DNA of 64,000 bases, taken from contig JAUIBR010000007.1 of the NCBI GenBank assembly GCA_030427705.1, positions 1 through 64,000 of the forward strand, given 5' to 3'. The translations under genes were made by a program, and so were the position numbers. The notes below the pieces were generated by a model. It was not told the origin of the DNA and ran no database searches. It worked only from the letters and a program-made list of their open reading frames with translations. The DNA comes from a bacterium (GTDB lineage Bacteria > Myxococcota_A > Bradymonadia > Bradymonadales > Bradymonadaceae). Below, piece by piece: positions 1 to 8,524 of the stretch; the first letter of the stretch is position 1; each line of letters starts with the position of its first letter.

Positions 1-561
1 ATGACCTCGGAAGGCTTGACCTACGGAAACATGGCGTTCCGAGGTCACTGGGGTGAATCTTCGTTTCGAACGATGCCAGCCGACCTTCTTATGGACATGG
101 CCTACATCGAAGGCCGTCGAACAGCCAACTCCAACGGAATTATCGGTGGCTCGCAGCTAGCGCGAAATCTAGTTGATGAACGCGTGGGTAACTTCAATAA
201 CTCCGGTGGAGGCGCACTTGGTGTGCTCAACGCCATGATTTCCGGCTCAGGTCTTCGTCCCGCGATGGCCGCCGGTATGCGGTATGGCGCGGTTGGTTGG
301 AAGTCGAGTGATAGTATTACCGTGGCTGGTCGTTCGATTGGAACATCAGCTCACTTCAACTGCCTTGTGCCGCCATTCCCGCTTAAAGGTGCGGAAGCAG
401 CAGCATTGCCGACGGCATTGACGCGACTGACGATGGAAAGCACCCGGCAGTACAAAGAGATTTTGGGAATCAAGTGGAGCCAACCCTATCCTGGCGGAAG
501 TCAGTCGGTTCCAGATCTCCCCGATGGCCCTCTCAACAGCAATTTCTATCCCCCAAGGTAA
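1..561 (+). CDS. 3' part of an unrecognised protein (5' end probably outside the window)
   Basis: The frame is open from the first base and ends at a TAA at 559-561, leaving at least 186 residues. The ATG at base 1 may be only an internal Met. The visible part is rich in Gly, Ala, Ser and Asn, has no clear membrane segment and ends in a Pro-rich tail (PYPGG, PPR). I do not recognise a family. The next gene starts 5 bases after the stop, so the two are probably cotranscribed. The neighbour is membrane-anchored, so an envelope role is possible, but that is inference only. Confidence 0.6.
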   Translation: MTSEGLTYGNMAFRGHWGESSFRTMPADLLMDMAYIEGRRTANSNGIIGGSQLARNLVDERVGNFNNSGGGALGVLNAMISGSGLRPAMAAGMRYGAVGWKSSDSITVAGRSIGTSAHFNCLVPPFPLKGAEAAALPTALTRLTMESTRQYKEILGIKWSQPYPGGSQSVPDLPDGPLNSNFYPPR

Positions 562-566
562 AACCG

Positions 567-1547
567 ATGACGTTTGATAAAGTTAAGCACGTCGCGTGGA
601 TGGGGATTAAGCTCGCGGTCACAGGAGCGACCATTGCGGCCCTCGCGTTTGCATTTGGCGTATTCGACCCCGACCTTCAAGTCCAAGAGTCAGAAGCGGA
701 TATCTTTGTATTGGATATCGCGGACCCGACTCCCCGCACCAAATTCGTCGAAGCACTCGATGTCCTGGGCCACAGCAAGCCCCGGCCGTTCGATCTCAAT
801 GGGAACACCGTCTTCTTCTCAAGTAAGCAGACCGAAGATCCGCCGCTCATGGTGATGGAAGACTACCAGCGGACATTCCGGGACCAGGGTCTGAACAAGG
901 ATGTCTATCTCGACATCAATGAAGAGAACCAAGACGACATCATGCTCGCCGGGATGACCGGAGGAATGGTGCCGATGATGGTGACCGACGAGTACATCAT
1001 GTTGGGTGGTATGGAGACGGCTTCGGAAGTCCGAAGCACTGACGACCTGATGAAGCTCGATAAGACTCACGACAAGACTAAGCCGTACGAGATTTTCAAG
1101 TCCTACAAGTCGGTTGAGATTTTCAAAACACCTCACAACACGCTTGTTTCGGCGAGTTGGAGTGACGAGAGCTTCAACTACGACAAGATGTTCATCGACA
1201 GCGAGTCGGAGGACCGAAACGTGAATCGTGAAGTTCCTGCATGTCCAGGATGCGTGCGCGTCACAGCCTTCGAAGACCTGTCGGAAAACACCTACCGAAA
1301 GGACGTCTACGTTGGGAAGCGTTCCCCAACCGACATGGCTCGATTCTACGACCAGTCGATGCGAAATCGCGGCTGGGAGCCAACGGAAGCGACGCGCGCG
1401 TTTGACACGATCAAACAGTACGCGGACTTTCAGGGCGACGACGCGATCCTTCGCCAATACGCACGCGGTCATGAGTTCCTCACCATCATGACTCACCCCG
1501 ATTCGATTCAGGACCACAGCGTCGTCCACGCGGTTAAGACCAACTAA
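567..1547 (+). CDS. Membrane-anchored hypothetical protein, 326 aa
   Basis: I chose the ATG at 567 because an AAGG sits about 9 bases upstream and the protein then begins directly with a membrane anchor. An upstream in-frame ATG at 474 would overlap the previous gene by 88 bases. Residues about 8-33 are hydrophobic (VAWMGIKLAVTGATIAALAFAF). The rest is hydrophilic, mixed and probably periplasmic, with a CPGC motif near the middle (DNA about 1236-1250) that could be a disulfide or metal site. No family is recognised. It lies 5 bases behind the preceding gene, which suggests an operon. Low-confidence alternative: an accessory protein of a secretion or pilus system. Confidence 0.75.
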   Translation: MTFDKVKHVAWMGIKLAVTGATIAALAFAFGVFDPDLQVQESEADIFVLDIADPTPRTKFVEALDVLGHSKPRPFDLNGNTVFFSSKQTEDPPLMVMEDYQRTFRDQGLNKDVYLDINEENQDDIMLAGMTGGMVPMMVTDEYIMLGGMETASEVRSTDDLMKLDKTHDKTKPYEIFKSYKSVEIFKTPHNTLVSASWSDESFNYDKMFIDSESEDRNVNREVPACPGCVRVTAFEDLSENTYRKDVYVGKRSPTDMARFYDQSMRNRGWEPTEATRAFDTIKQYADFQGDDAILRQYARGHEFLTIMTHPDSIQDHSVVHAVKTN

Positions 1548-1580
1548 TTCCGCGGGGTTGGGGACGAACTCAACTATCTG

Positions 1581-1609
1581 TTGAAACTCTTCGCGATTCG
1601 TCCCACAAT
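1581..1609 (+). promoter_or_regulatory. Candidate promoter of the Cys-rich lipoprotein gene
   Basis: TTGAAA (1581-1586), a 17-base spacer and CACAAT (1604-1609) resemble a sigma-70-type promoter. The leader to the ATG at 1645 would be about 30 bases and contains a GGAG ribosome site. Based on pattern matching only. Confidence 0.35.
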
Positions 1610-1644
1610 CAATTCAACGATTTCCCCAATTTGGAGTTCTGACG

Positions 1645-2841
1645 ATGCGATGGTTCGCTCTGTGTGCCTTTCTGATGTTTGCGATTGGTTGTTCCGATAA
1701 TGAAGCCAACCTGGTGACAAACAACGGAAACAACGGAAACAACGGGAACAACGAGAACAACGCCAATAACGGTAACAACACCAATAATGGCAACAACTCG
1801 AACAACTCGAATAACGGCAACAACTCGAATAACGGGAACAACGTAAACAATATCAATAACTTCACGGACACGTACGACGTGGATCCGGGAACCGACAGCA
1901 CTGATTACACAGGTACGGTGCCGTCGAATGGCAGCGCGGACGCAATCGAGACGGCTGTCTACGATATCGTCGTCGCCTATTGTGAGAAGCTCTTCGACTG
2001 TCGGGATGACGCAGACGCACTGCGTGCCATCCGAGGGGCTCGCTTGGCGACCGTTGGTGACTGTGTTCAAGAGCACCTGGACCGTGATGCACCGGCCAAC
2101 TACAAGCTGGCCGTTGACGAAGGTCGCGCCCAGTTCTTCGACGTCGAAGCTGGATTCTGCCCAATGGCATTCGCGAATACCTCTTGCGACATCATCGCGA
2201 GGTCGATCTTTGCACCGCGCTCGCAGGTTCAGACCTGTGCAGACGCCATCGTGGGACTTACCGCCGAAGGCGAAGCCTGCGGTTCCAACGCCGACTGCAA
2301 TATCGGAAATTTCTGTAATCGATACTTTGTCGACGAGTGTGTCGGCACGTGTAGCTCAAACGACCCTGCATCTTTGTTCTGCGGAGAGGACGGCAGCTGC
2401 ACACCACAGCAGTTCTGTGAGCCAAACTCCATGACATGCATGGACCTGGTTGCGGCAGGCGGAACATGCGCTGATTCGACGCAGTGTGCTACCGGCAACT
2501 TCTGTCGTGCGGGCACTTGTACGGCCATGAAGCTCCTCTATCAGGAGGGCGAGGTCTGCACATTTGAAGGTCAGTTGTGTGCCCCTGGTTTGTTCTGCGG
2601 CGTGAACGATGCTGGAACCGACTTGGAATGCCAGCCATACCGAACAAACGGCGAATCCTGTGGGCTCGACGCAGAGTGCGATCGCGAGCACTGGTGCGAC
2701 CTTGACGACTCTACGTGTAAGCCACGTGTAGCGTCAGGAGCATGCTTCACAAATGATGAATGCCTGTCGTTCAACTGTGCGATGTCGGATTGCATCCCAA
2801 CAGCGAACGCTTGCACGGTGCCGGCCGGCACCATGATGTGA
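1645..2841 (+). CDS. Cys-rich lipoprotein with (Asn-Asn-X)n linker, 398 aa
   Basis: The N-terminus is a lipoprotein signal (MRWFALCAFLMFAIGC) with the acylated Cys at residue 16. A 47-residue NNX repeat linker follows (residues 26-72), then a soluble domain. The C-terminal half carries many evenly spaced Cys residues in repeats of the type C-x-x-(D/N)-x-x-C, as in small disulfide-rich extracellular modules, so the protein is likely displayed at the cell surface or in the periplasm. A GGAG sits about 9 bases before the ATG. It converges with the minus-strand gene ending at 2846. It resembles the lipoproteins at 21972 and 23081 in layout. Function is unknown; adhesion or binding is a guess. Confidence 0.8.
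   Translation: MRWFALCAFLMFAIGCSDNEANLVTNNGNNGNNGNNENNANNGNNTNNGNNSNNSNNGNNSNNGNNVNNINNFTDTYDVDPGTDSTDYTGTVPSNGSADAIETAVYDIVVAYCEKLFDCRDDADALRAIRGARLATVGDCVQEHLDRDAPANYKLAVDEGRAQFFDVEAGFCPMAFANTSCDIIARSIFAPRSQVQTCADAIVGLTAEGEACGSNADCNIGNFCNRYFVDECVGTCSSNDPASLFCGEDGSCTPQQFCEPNSMTCMDLVAAGGTCADSTQCATGNFCRAGTCTAMKLLYQEGEVCTFEGQLCAPGLFCGVNDAGTDLECQPYRTNGESCGLDAECDREHWCDLDDSTCKPRVASGACFTNDECLSFNCAMSDCIPTANACTVPAGTMM
1720..1860 (+). repeat. NNX-encoding tandem repeat (15-16 nine-base units)
   Basis: Degenerate 9-base units AAC-AAC/T-NNN encode (Asn-Asn-X), with X = Gly, Ser, Asn, Ala, Thr, Val, Ile or Glu. The repeat forms the tether between lipid anchor and folded domain of the lipoprotein starting at 1645. 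The same type of repeat occurs in four other lipoprotein genes of this window. Confidence 0.9.
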
Positions 2842-2845
2842 TGCG

Positions 2846-4153
2846 TTAGAGCGAGCGTTTAGTCACGCTAACTCCAACGCCATTGATAACGCGGTCGCCT
2901 TGGCCGCTTGAGTCCACGCGGACCAGCAGATACTCGTTGGCCGATCGTAGGGATGAATCAGCAGCGCTGGTAATCATCACCTCGGTCGGCCCAAACATTT
3001 CTTGGTCGGAGCCATTGATGCGTCCGGCGAATAAGTAGTTCACATCGAACTGGTTTAGGAGCGACATCGTCTGCGCACCCTCAATTCGGTTTCTGAACCC
3101 AAAGTCGCGAACGCCGTTGGGGTCCAATGGCGCAGTGTGTGTGAATGCGAAGAAGGGGCCTTGGTTTGCTCGGCTTGCTTGGCGCAACACGTTTTCAAGC
3201 CGCGTTAGACCGTTCTGACCGAGGTCTCGCGTGGCCGAAAAGAAAGAGGCAAAACGCGCAGGTCCCAGCGAAAACGAGTATTCATGCGGCCCAAGGCGTC
3301 GAACAACGTACGCACCATCTTCGACCGCCACGCTACGTTCTCCAGCGACGAAAACCACGGGGAGATCGTAGTTGCGAATGACTCGGTCGAGCGCATCAAC
3401 GCTCACTGTTTCGGTCGTCTCGACGTTTTCTCCAAGAATGGTGACGAAGTCGACATCTTGAGTCGCGATATCGTCGAAGACTGTGGAGAGCTTCTCAACG
3501 GATTCGGTCGAACCCACGACCGCAAACGTGATGACGTCAAATGAACCTGCAGGGGGCGTGAGGCTGTAATCCACGGTGGTGCACGGCATGGGTGTCACCT
3601 CCAGGTTGATTGCGGTGCTGTCCAATGGGTCGATAGACCACTGAGGCACCGCGCAAATCTGTTCGTACTCAGCCGAGGTGGCGCAGGCTTGATTCACGCA
3701 ATCGAGGCCATTGGGGCAATCTGACGCATCCACACAAGGGTCACCGATGGACTCCTGCGATTCTCGGCAGGGAAGCAACGGGGCCGACTCGGTGGGACAC
3801 CCGCTGATTTCTCCGGAGTTGGGGAATTGCGCACTGATGACCTGGAGTTGGGACTCTGGATGAACGTTGAACACCTGAATATCTGCGGTTCCCGTCGCGT
3901 CAGGACCTCCAGTGACACGAAGCGTGGCCGATGGTGCCGACGACCGTGCAATTGCTCTGTTATCCCGGGATAGCCGCCATGTTCCTGAAAATACCGTCAA
4001 CCGCGTGTCCCCATCGATTTCAGTGCGACTCGTCTGCCGTTGCAGCAACGTGCTCTCCGATGACGGAGAGCCGCACGCTGCAAGCATCAAAATCGATGCG
4101 CAAAATTGGGGCAAGAAATGCGAGGGCCGATTCACGTGTGTTATAACCATCAT
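2846..4153 (-). CDS. Lipoprotein with a degenerate metallophosphoesterase-like domain, 435 aa
   Basis: There is a lipoprotein signal ending in LMLAAC (Cys27), then a Cys-containing region (residues 115-195) with a C-x5-C-x5-C-x4-C pattern. From about residue 205 the layout follows calcineurin-like phosphoesterases: beta strand ITFAVVGST, then VDFVTILGEN, VVFVAGERS, FFAFTHTAP and YLFAGRING. In active members these read GD-x-H, GDxxD/N, GNHD/E, xH and GHxH. Here Asp, Asp, Asn-His and the two final His are replaced by Ser215, Glu242, Glu-Arg-Ser and Arg-x-Asn; only His339 survives. It is therefore probably a non-catalytic binding protein. It is divergent from the TamB-like gene at 4192 and convergent with the lipoprotein at 1645. 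Confidence 0.7.
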   Translation of the reverse strand: MMVITHVNRPSHFLPQFCASILMLAACGSPSSESTLLQRQTSRTEIDGDTRLTVFSGTWRLSRDNRAIARSSAPSATLRVTGGPDATGTADIQVFNVHPESQLQVISAQFPNSGEISGCPTESAPLLPCRESQESIGDPCVDASDCPNGLDCVNQACATSAEYEQICAVPQWSIDPLDSTAINLEVTPMPCTTVDYSLTPPAGSFDVITFAVVGSTESVEKLSTVFDDIATQDVDFVTILGENVETTETVSVDALDRVIRNYDLPVVFVAGERSVAVEDGAYVVRRLGPHEYSFSLGPARFASFFSATRDLGQNGLTRLENVLRQASRANQGPFFAFTHTAPLDPNGVRDFGFRNRIEGAQTMSLLNQFDVNYLFAGRINGSDQEMFGPTEVMITSAADSSLRSANEYLLVRVDSSGQGDRVINGVGVSVTKRSL

Positions 4154-4191
4154 GGCGCAGTGTGCGCGGTCTCGACGTAGGTGTGTGAAGC

Positions 4192-7100
4192 ATGTTGATG
4201 CAAGACATCGAAGTCAAGGTCTACCGGAGTGCAGTAAAAATACCGGTGATCTTCTTCGTTCCAGCGGCAATCTTAGTGTCGCTGTATGCCTTGCTGTACC
4301 TGGGGGTCAACTCCAATCGTTTCCTCGACGAGGTCCAAACTCAAGTCAATCAGGCTCTGCCCGGCAGTCTTTCCGTCACAGAGATTCAGGTCGAACCGAC
4401 GATGATTGGCTTCCATATCTACGAGGCCAGCCTCTTCAGTCCAGACGGTGCGGAAGTCATTCGTGCCGACGAAGCGCATGCCACGCTCAATCCGCTGGTG
4501 CTATTGGCTCAGCGTATCGAGGTCCGAGATATCTTGGTCCGGCGAGGCGGTGTGCGGATGAGTCTACCCGAGAAGGAAGACGCTCGTGTGGACCTACTGA
4601 CAATCTTCTTTGAAAAAGACGACGAAGAAGAGAAACCCGAAGAGCCGAGCCTGCTGGCGGGCATCACGCTGCGCGACATCAAATGCGAAGACTGTTTTTA
4701 CTCGTTTGACCTCGATTTCATGCGCGTCGATGTGCCGAACGTCGACATCCCCGATGGTCGCGTCGATATCAGCGAAAACCTGGTCATGCATGTCGAGAAT
4801 TTGGGAATCGCGGATGTGATGCTCAACTTCAAACCCCGGCTGTTCCGTTTTCGAGAATCGCAGGGTGACTGGAATGTGCACGTTACAGATTTCGCGCTCA
4901 AGAACTGGCACTGGACCAACGAGGGCTTCAACGTCGAAAGTCTGCGGTTCGAAAGCGATGGCATGCAGGTGAACGCATCCGGAGACATGCGTTTCCCCGA
5001 CTCAGGTCCAGACGAACGCGCCAAGATGCTCTATTCGGGGCAGGGTGAAATCTATCTGCCGATTCAGGCTGAGCGCGTGCATTACTTCGTCAACGACTTC
5101 GCGCACGCCGAGCTGACCACACAGGTTGCCGTCGAGGGCTCCCTCGAAGAAATCCGTGGCATCTTCGAGCTTCAGGCGCCGTACATGGATGCATACGGAC
5201 TGCAGGCGACCAACGTTGTGGGACGCGGGCATCTGGTTGATGACATCGTCTCGATCGACAATCTCACGGGTGACGTCCATGGCGGGACGGTCGAGCTGAG
5301 CGCATTCTTCAGCATGTTCACCGGGATTTACTCCGGAGATTTGGAGATCAAGGACACGGACCCTTCAATGGTCGTGGCAGATTTTGGATTCGACTATCCG
5401 TGGCTGGCAGGCCGGGCTAGTAGCAAATTCTCGGTGCTTGGGTATGTACCGTACGAGCCAAACTACAAAGTCGGGAAAGACCCGCTCGCTTGGGTGAATG
5501 AGGCGGTGATGCCTATCGCATCCATCAAACTCATGGATGACCTCGTCATCAATCGCACGGCGAGTGGATTTCTACCGGGCAGCCGAATTCGAGTTGGGAA
5601 AGGAGCGTATGTTTGGGCCAATTTCGACATGATTGGTGCTCCTCGGCTAAACATGTTTCTGGATGGCGCCACAGTACGGACTCAAAATCTCTTCCTGAAT
5701 TGGCAGAAGAATACGCTCGTACCGTGGAAGAACAGCCCCGATACGCAGATCAGCATCGAATCGCCCGATTTCGGAAGACTTGCCCAGGGATATGGGCTCA
5801 CAGGGGTCGGGGGCTCTCTGTCCGCCAACCTGAAGGCCAAAGGGCGCCTAAACTACCCGACCGTCGATTGGCAGGCGGAGCTCTCAAATCCAACGATAAA
5901 TGTGGGGACCGAGCTATCTGGTAGAACCCTCAAGGCGAGGGGGACGCTGGAGAAGGGACGGCTAAACCTGCCTCAGTTGGCGCTCGAGGCCGAGCGCGGC
6001 AGCTTTAACATCAAAGGGTGGATCGACGTGTTGCGTAATCCAGCGGGCACGATTGATCCAGAGACGAACAAGACCACGACCGACTATCTGCTTCCGGCGC
6101 GAAATCGCACGAATCTCGCCTTCGATATTCAAGATTTGGACATGCGGATCTTGAAGCCACTCTTGCCCGACGTGGTCGGTCCACGGGGTCGAGCGTTCCT
6201 TGCGGGCAATGTGCGGCGGACGATCCAAGACCCCGAGGTCGACCTCGACGCCCGGATCGACCGTGGCGAGTTCTTTGGTCAGCCACTGCGCCAGATGGAG
6301 GTGCTCGGTACGTTCAGTAAACGGTCGGCGGATCTCGAACGAGCGGTCATCGACGCGGGTGTCGCTGGGCGAATCGAAGGTACAGGAAGCTACGACCTTA
6401 GGGACGATGTGGCTGAGTTCGACCTGACCGGCGCCAAGTTGGATTTGGAGCGAATCGTTGCGCTGCAGGAGCAGGTCCCGTACGCGATCGAGGGGATTGG
6501 CAACTTCCGGTTAGAGGGCTCCGGTAGTCCACGCAAACCGCAGGTCGGCGGGTACGTCGGATTCGAGAGGCTCAAAGTTGATGAACGCGAGATCGGCAAT
6601 TTGACGCTCGTGGCCAATACACTGGAGGACACGATTCACTTCGTGGGCGCGCTGCTACCGTGGATCACAGTGGACCTTGAACTGCCGCTCGACGACGAAA
6701 GCCCGTTCTATGTGCGGCTCGGGCTCGACCATATCCGCGTGAGCGACGCGGTAGCTGAACTTCGTGACAACGAGATTATCGAAGAGATTGAAGCCACAGG
6801 CATGGTCGAGTTCTACCTCGAAAAGGACTTCTCGCGTTACCAGGTCCTGGCGGACCTGAACGACTTCAAGCTGACTACGTTGGGACGTACGTTCCAAAAC
6901 CAAGGTCCTGTTATCGTTGGTTTGAACGACGGTGAGCTTGTCCAGCTTCAGCAGGCGACGATCGGTGCAGATGGGAAGTACGTGTCCGTGCAGGGCGGTA
7001 TGTTCCTGGACCAAGCCCTCCTCGACCTGACGATTACGGGTGATTTGGACCTCGCGTTGGTGAACAGCTTTCGTGTGACGTTCCCTCAGTACTTCCCGGA

Positions 7101-8460
7101 GTGGATCGTTGAAACCAAAGGGCTGCTGACGTTGGATACGAACCTGCGCGGTACGCCGGGTAATCTGGAGGTGCTGGGATTCGTCAAGTTCTCACCCACG
7201 CAATTGCAGCTCCGTGATTTGGGTGACCCCATCGAGATTCGTAGCGGGACGGTGCGTTTTCAGGAAGACGGCTTGGCGATTGACGCACGTGATCCCATTC
7301 GTGGGCGAGCCCTGCAGGGTTCGTATCGCGTGTTGGGCCGCGCAGGATTTGACGGGTTTAGCCCTCGAGATCTGGCGCTCAGAGTGCAAGCTGATGCCAT
7401 GTCCTATCGTCTGCCTGAGGTGGCGAACCTCACATTCGGTGCGGATTTGAGGGTCGATGCTCCCGACTTGGAGCGGCCGGAGACGTGGAAGGTCACAGGG
7501 GATGTCGATGTGCTAGACGGGCTCTATTACGAGAACATTTCGATCTTCCAAGAGCAGTTTACGAATCGATTGTTGGGTGCGTTCAGTCGGAGCACCGACC
7601 GGTATCAGGCCGGATTGGTCGAGCGATTCCCGATGCTTGAGGAAATGCAGTTTGATGTGAAGCTTCGCGCGCGGGATGGATTCCGGATTCAAAGTGAGAT
7701 CGACCGCCTGGCGCTTGACCTTGAGCTCCGGGTCGATGTGGCGCTCCGCAACACGCTTGTCTCGCCGAATGTGACTGGCGACGTCGATGTGGTCGACGGT
7801 CGTGTGACGTTCCAAGGGGAGCGATTCGAGGTCCGAAACGGACAGGTGAGTTTCCTGGGAAGTCCTGACAACCCGACATTCGACATCATCGCAGATGCGG
7901 AGGTTGCCAATCGCTGTCGCGAACCGGATTTGGGCGACGAGACGCGTACGCCACTGACGTTGACGGGCACGGTGGGTGACCAAGAGCAACGTGTCTACTC
8001 AGTGACGCTCAATGTGCGCGGACGATTGGATAAGCTCGATGTGCAGTTTGAATCGAATCCCTACGCGGACCAACGCGACATCCTCAGCCTCATCCTCACG
8101 GGTTGCACCGTGGATCAGCTGACGGCAAGTAGCGCGTCGTCTCCGACGTTGGAGGTCGCTCTGGCGCCTGTGCTGGGTTGGATCGAAGGTACCGTTGAGG
8201 ACGTGGTTGCCGTCGAGGAGTTCACGATTACTCCGAGTGTCGACCGGCTCCGAACCTCGATTGGAGACCGTCTGTCGCGTCGCGTCTCGTGGCGTTTGCA
8301 GGTTGATACAGGGCTTGCTGAAGCCACGGGAGGCCAGCGGGCACAGTTGAATTACAAGCTTACGGATGCTTGGTCAGCGGAGGTCAGCGAGAGTTCAAGG
8401 ACGGAAGACGATACGTTCGTTCTGGATTTCAAGCTTCGTTACCGGTACTTCATCGATTGA
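4192..8460 (+). CDS. tamB: TamB-like (DUF490/AsmA superfamily) inter-membrane lipid-transfer protein
   Basis: The 1422-residue protein has an N-terminal membrane anchor (about residues 17-38, VIFFVPAAILVSLYALLYLG), a long region of beta-strand-rich repeats typical of AsmA/TamB bridges, and a C-terminal TamB/DUF490-like domain (last 250 residues, containing SFLGSPDNPTF and RDILSLILTG). TamB proteins are anchored in the inner membrane, span the periplasm as a hydrophobic groove and work with an Omp85 partner in outer-membrane protein insertion or phospholipid transport. An Omp85 gene follows 64 bases downstream, supporting the call. The start could be the ATG at 4192 or 4198; neither has a strong ribosome site. 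Confidence 0.88.
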   Translation: MLMQDIEVKVYRSAVKIPVIFFVPAAILVSLYALLYLGVNSNRFLDEVQTQVNQALPGSLSVTEIQVEPTMIGFHIYEASLFSPDGAEVIRADEAHATLNPLVLLAQRIEVRDILVRRGGVRMSLPEKEDARVDLLTIFFEKDDEEEKPEEPSLLAGITLRDIKCEDCFYSFDLDFMRVDVPNVDIPDGRVDISENLVMHVENLGIADVMLNFKPRLFRFRESQGDWNVHVTDFALKNWHWTNEGFNVESLRFESDGMQVNASGDMRFPDSGPDERAKMLYSGQGEIYLPIQAERVHYFVNDFAHAELTTQVAVEGSLEEIRGIFELQAPYMDAYGLQATNVVGRGHLVDDIVSIDNLTGDVHGGTVELSAFFSMFTGIYSGDLEIKDTDPSMVVADFGFDYPWLAGRASSKFSVLGYVPYEPNYKVGKDPLAWVNEAVMPIASIKLMDDLVINRTASGFLPGSRIRVGKGAYVWANFDMIGAPRLNMFLDGATVRTQNLFLNWQKNTLVPWKNSPDTQISIESPDFGRLAQGYGLTGVGGSLSANLKAKGRLNYPTVDWQAELSNPTINVGTELSGRTLKARGTLEKGRLNLPQLALEAERGSFNIKGWIDVLRNPAGTIDPETNKTTTDYLLPARNRTNLAFDIQDLDMRILKPLLPDVVGPRGRAFLAGNVRRTIQDPEVDLDARIDRGEFFGQPLRQMEVLGTFSKRSADLERAVIDAGVAGRIEGTGSYDLRDDVAEFDLTGAKLDLERIVALQEQVPYAIEGIGNFRLEGSGSPRKPQVGGYVGFERLKVDEREIGNLTLVANTLEDTIHFVGALLPWITVDLELPLDDESPFYVRLGLDHIRVSDAVAELRDNEIIEEIEATGMVEFYLEKDFSRYQVLADLNDFKLTTLGRTFQNQGPVIVGLNDGELVQLQQATIGADGKYVSVQGGMFLDQALLDLTITGDLDLALVNSFRVTFPQYFPEWIVETKGLLTLDTNLRGTPGNLEVLGFVKFSPTQLQLRDLGDPIEIRSGTVRFQEDGLAIDARDPIRGRALQGSYRVLGRAGFDGFSPRDLALRVQADAMSYRLPEVANLTFGADLRVDAPDLERPETWKVTGDVDVLDGLYYENISIFQEQFTNRLLGAFSRSTDRYQAGLVERFPMLEEMQFDVKLRARDGFRIQSEIDRLALDLELRVDVALRNTLVSPNVTGDVDVVDGRVTFQGERFEVRNGQVSFLGSPDNPTFDIIADAEVANRCREPDLGDETRTPLTLTGTVGDQEQRVYSVTLNVRGRLDKLDVQFESNPYADQRDILSLILTGCTVDQLTASSASSPTLEVALAPVLGWIEGTVEDVVAVEEFTITPSVDRLRTSIGDRLSRRVSWRLQVDTGLAEATGGQRAQLNYKLTDAWSAEVSESSRTEDDTFVLDFKLRYRYFID

Positions 8461-8524
8461 ACCTTTTTTGGCCGATGCTCGGCTTTCTAAGCCCTAAAGG
8501 GCTGCAACCGGTGTCTCGCGTTTG

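Noticed and set aside
1-561. Naming the first gene as a Tad/Flp pilus component
   Set aside because: Only general composition and the neighbouring membrane protein suggest it; no motif supports it.
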